Shown here: piece by piece, positions 9,408-9,465 of the stretch
How the letters are laid out: each line of letters starts with the position of its first letter
Numbering within the stretch: position 1 is the stretch's first letter
NCBI GenBank assembly: GCA_013330055.1
Contig: DUJB01000039.1
Span: 1-9,465, forward strand
Direction of reading: 5' to 3'
Source: Nitrosopumilaceae archaeon
Lineage (GTDB): Archaea > Thermoproteota > Nitrososphaeria > Nitrososphaerales > Nitrosopumilaceae
Length of the DNA stretch: 9,465 nucleotides
Notes under the pieces: model-generated
The model's input: the letters and a program-made list of their open reading frames with translations, nothing else
Database searches by the model: none
Told to the model about the DNA's origin: nothing
Translations under genes and position numbers: made by a program

Positions 9408-9431
9408 TTTATAATGTTATCAGTAAATTGA

Positions 9432-9443
9432 TTTATTAATAAA
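9432..9443 (-). promoter_or_regulatory. Palindromic TATA-like box (TTTATTAATAAA)
   Basis: The 12-base perfect palindrome TTTATTAATAAA is centred 30 bases before ATG 9407, which would give a leader of only a few bases. Direction comes from the gene next to it; only 22 bases of upstream sequence are in the window. It differs from the two TTTAAATAAG boxes further left. Confidence 0.4.
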
Positions 9444-9465
9444 GATTATAACTCCATTTTAGATG

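Noticed and set aside
1..9465. CRISPR array, tRNA, rRNA, insertion sequence, attachment site or replication origin
   Set aside because: I found no regularly spaced repeats, no cloverleaf or rRNA-like segments, no terminal inverted repeats and no transposase or integrase motif. There is hardly any non-coding space for them.
9408..9465. Further gene upstream of 9407
   Set aside because: The 58 bases to the window edge hold only a three-codon frame (ATG GAG TTA TAA) and the TATA-like palindrome.

Overview
The window is A+T-rich and almost entirely coding. I support 44 genes, all on the minus strand, averaging about 66 codons. Most neighbours touch through ATGA, TTGA or TAATG junctions or overlap by 8-26 bases, and about half are shorter than 60 residues. 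I see no rRNA, tRNA, CRISPR array, insertion sequence or housekeeping gene. Shine-Dalgarno motifs of the GGTG/GGAG/AGGTGAT type precede many internal genes, and TATA-like boxes lie 25-30 bases before three possible operon-leading starts; together these suggest an archaeon. The protein at 6725-7009 carries the IPEWVKSNAGWW...ISDSEF motif that I know from secreted proteins of ammonia-oxidising Nitrososphaerota (Nitrosopumilus and relatives). The best reading is an accessory small-gene region of a virus, provirus or plasmid of a thaumarchaeon. No capsid, terminase, polymerase or integrase is visible, so the type of element stays open.

Layout in transcription order (right to left). The right part (9407 to 7516) follows a palindromic TATA-like box. 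It holds a Cys/His peptide, a bitopic membrane protein, small soluble proteins, a C2H2-like finger, a member of a conserved phage-type family (WRQYGFYPE...TCLADISEF core) and small membrane or helical proteins. The middle (7523 to 4374) mixes single-span membrane proteins that each carry two cysteines on the predicted outside with zinc ribbons, and then a run of two-span membrane proteins, two of which have a C-x13-C pair in the outside loop. The next part (4377 to 1671) has a SWIM-type zinc finger, a Cys/His protein in a frame masked by a longer open frame, more zinc ribbons and hairpin membrane proteins. The left part (1755 to 1) has two copies of one promoter sequence, before a 31-codon CxxC/CxxC protein and before a basic phage-type protein. 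A two-span protein, a zinc ribbon, a DCC-family (DUF393) thiol-disulfide oxidoreductase and a cysteine-rich protein cut by the window edge follow.

How they may work together (inference): about sixteen small zinc-binding proteins resemble the arrays of mini CxxC proteins in archaeal and bacterial viruses, which are thought to redirect host machinery. About twelve small membrane proteins, several with paired exterior cysteines, together with the DCC oxidoreductase would suit remodelling of the host envelope or a virion membrane. Most individual functions are unknown.
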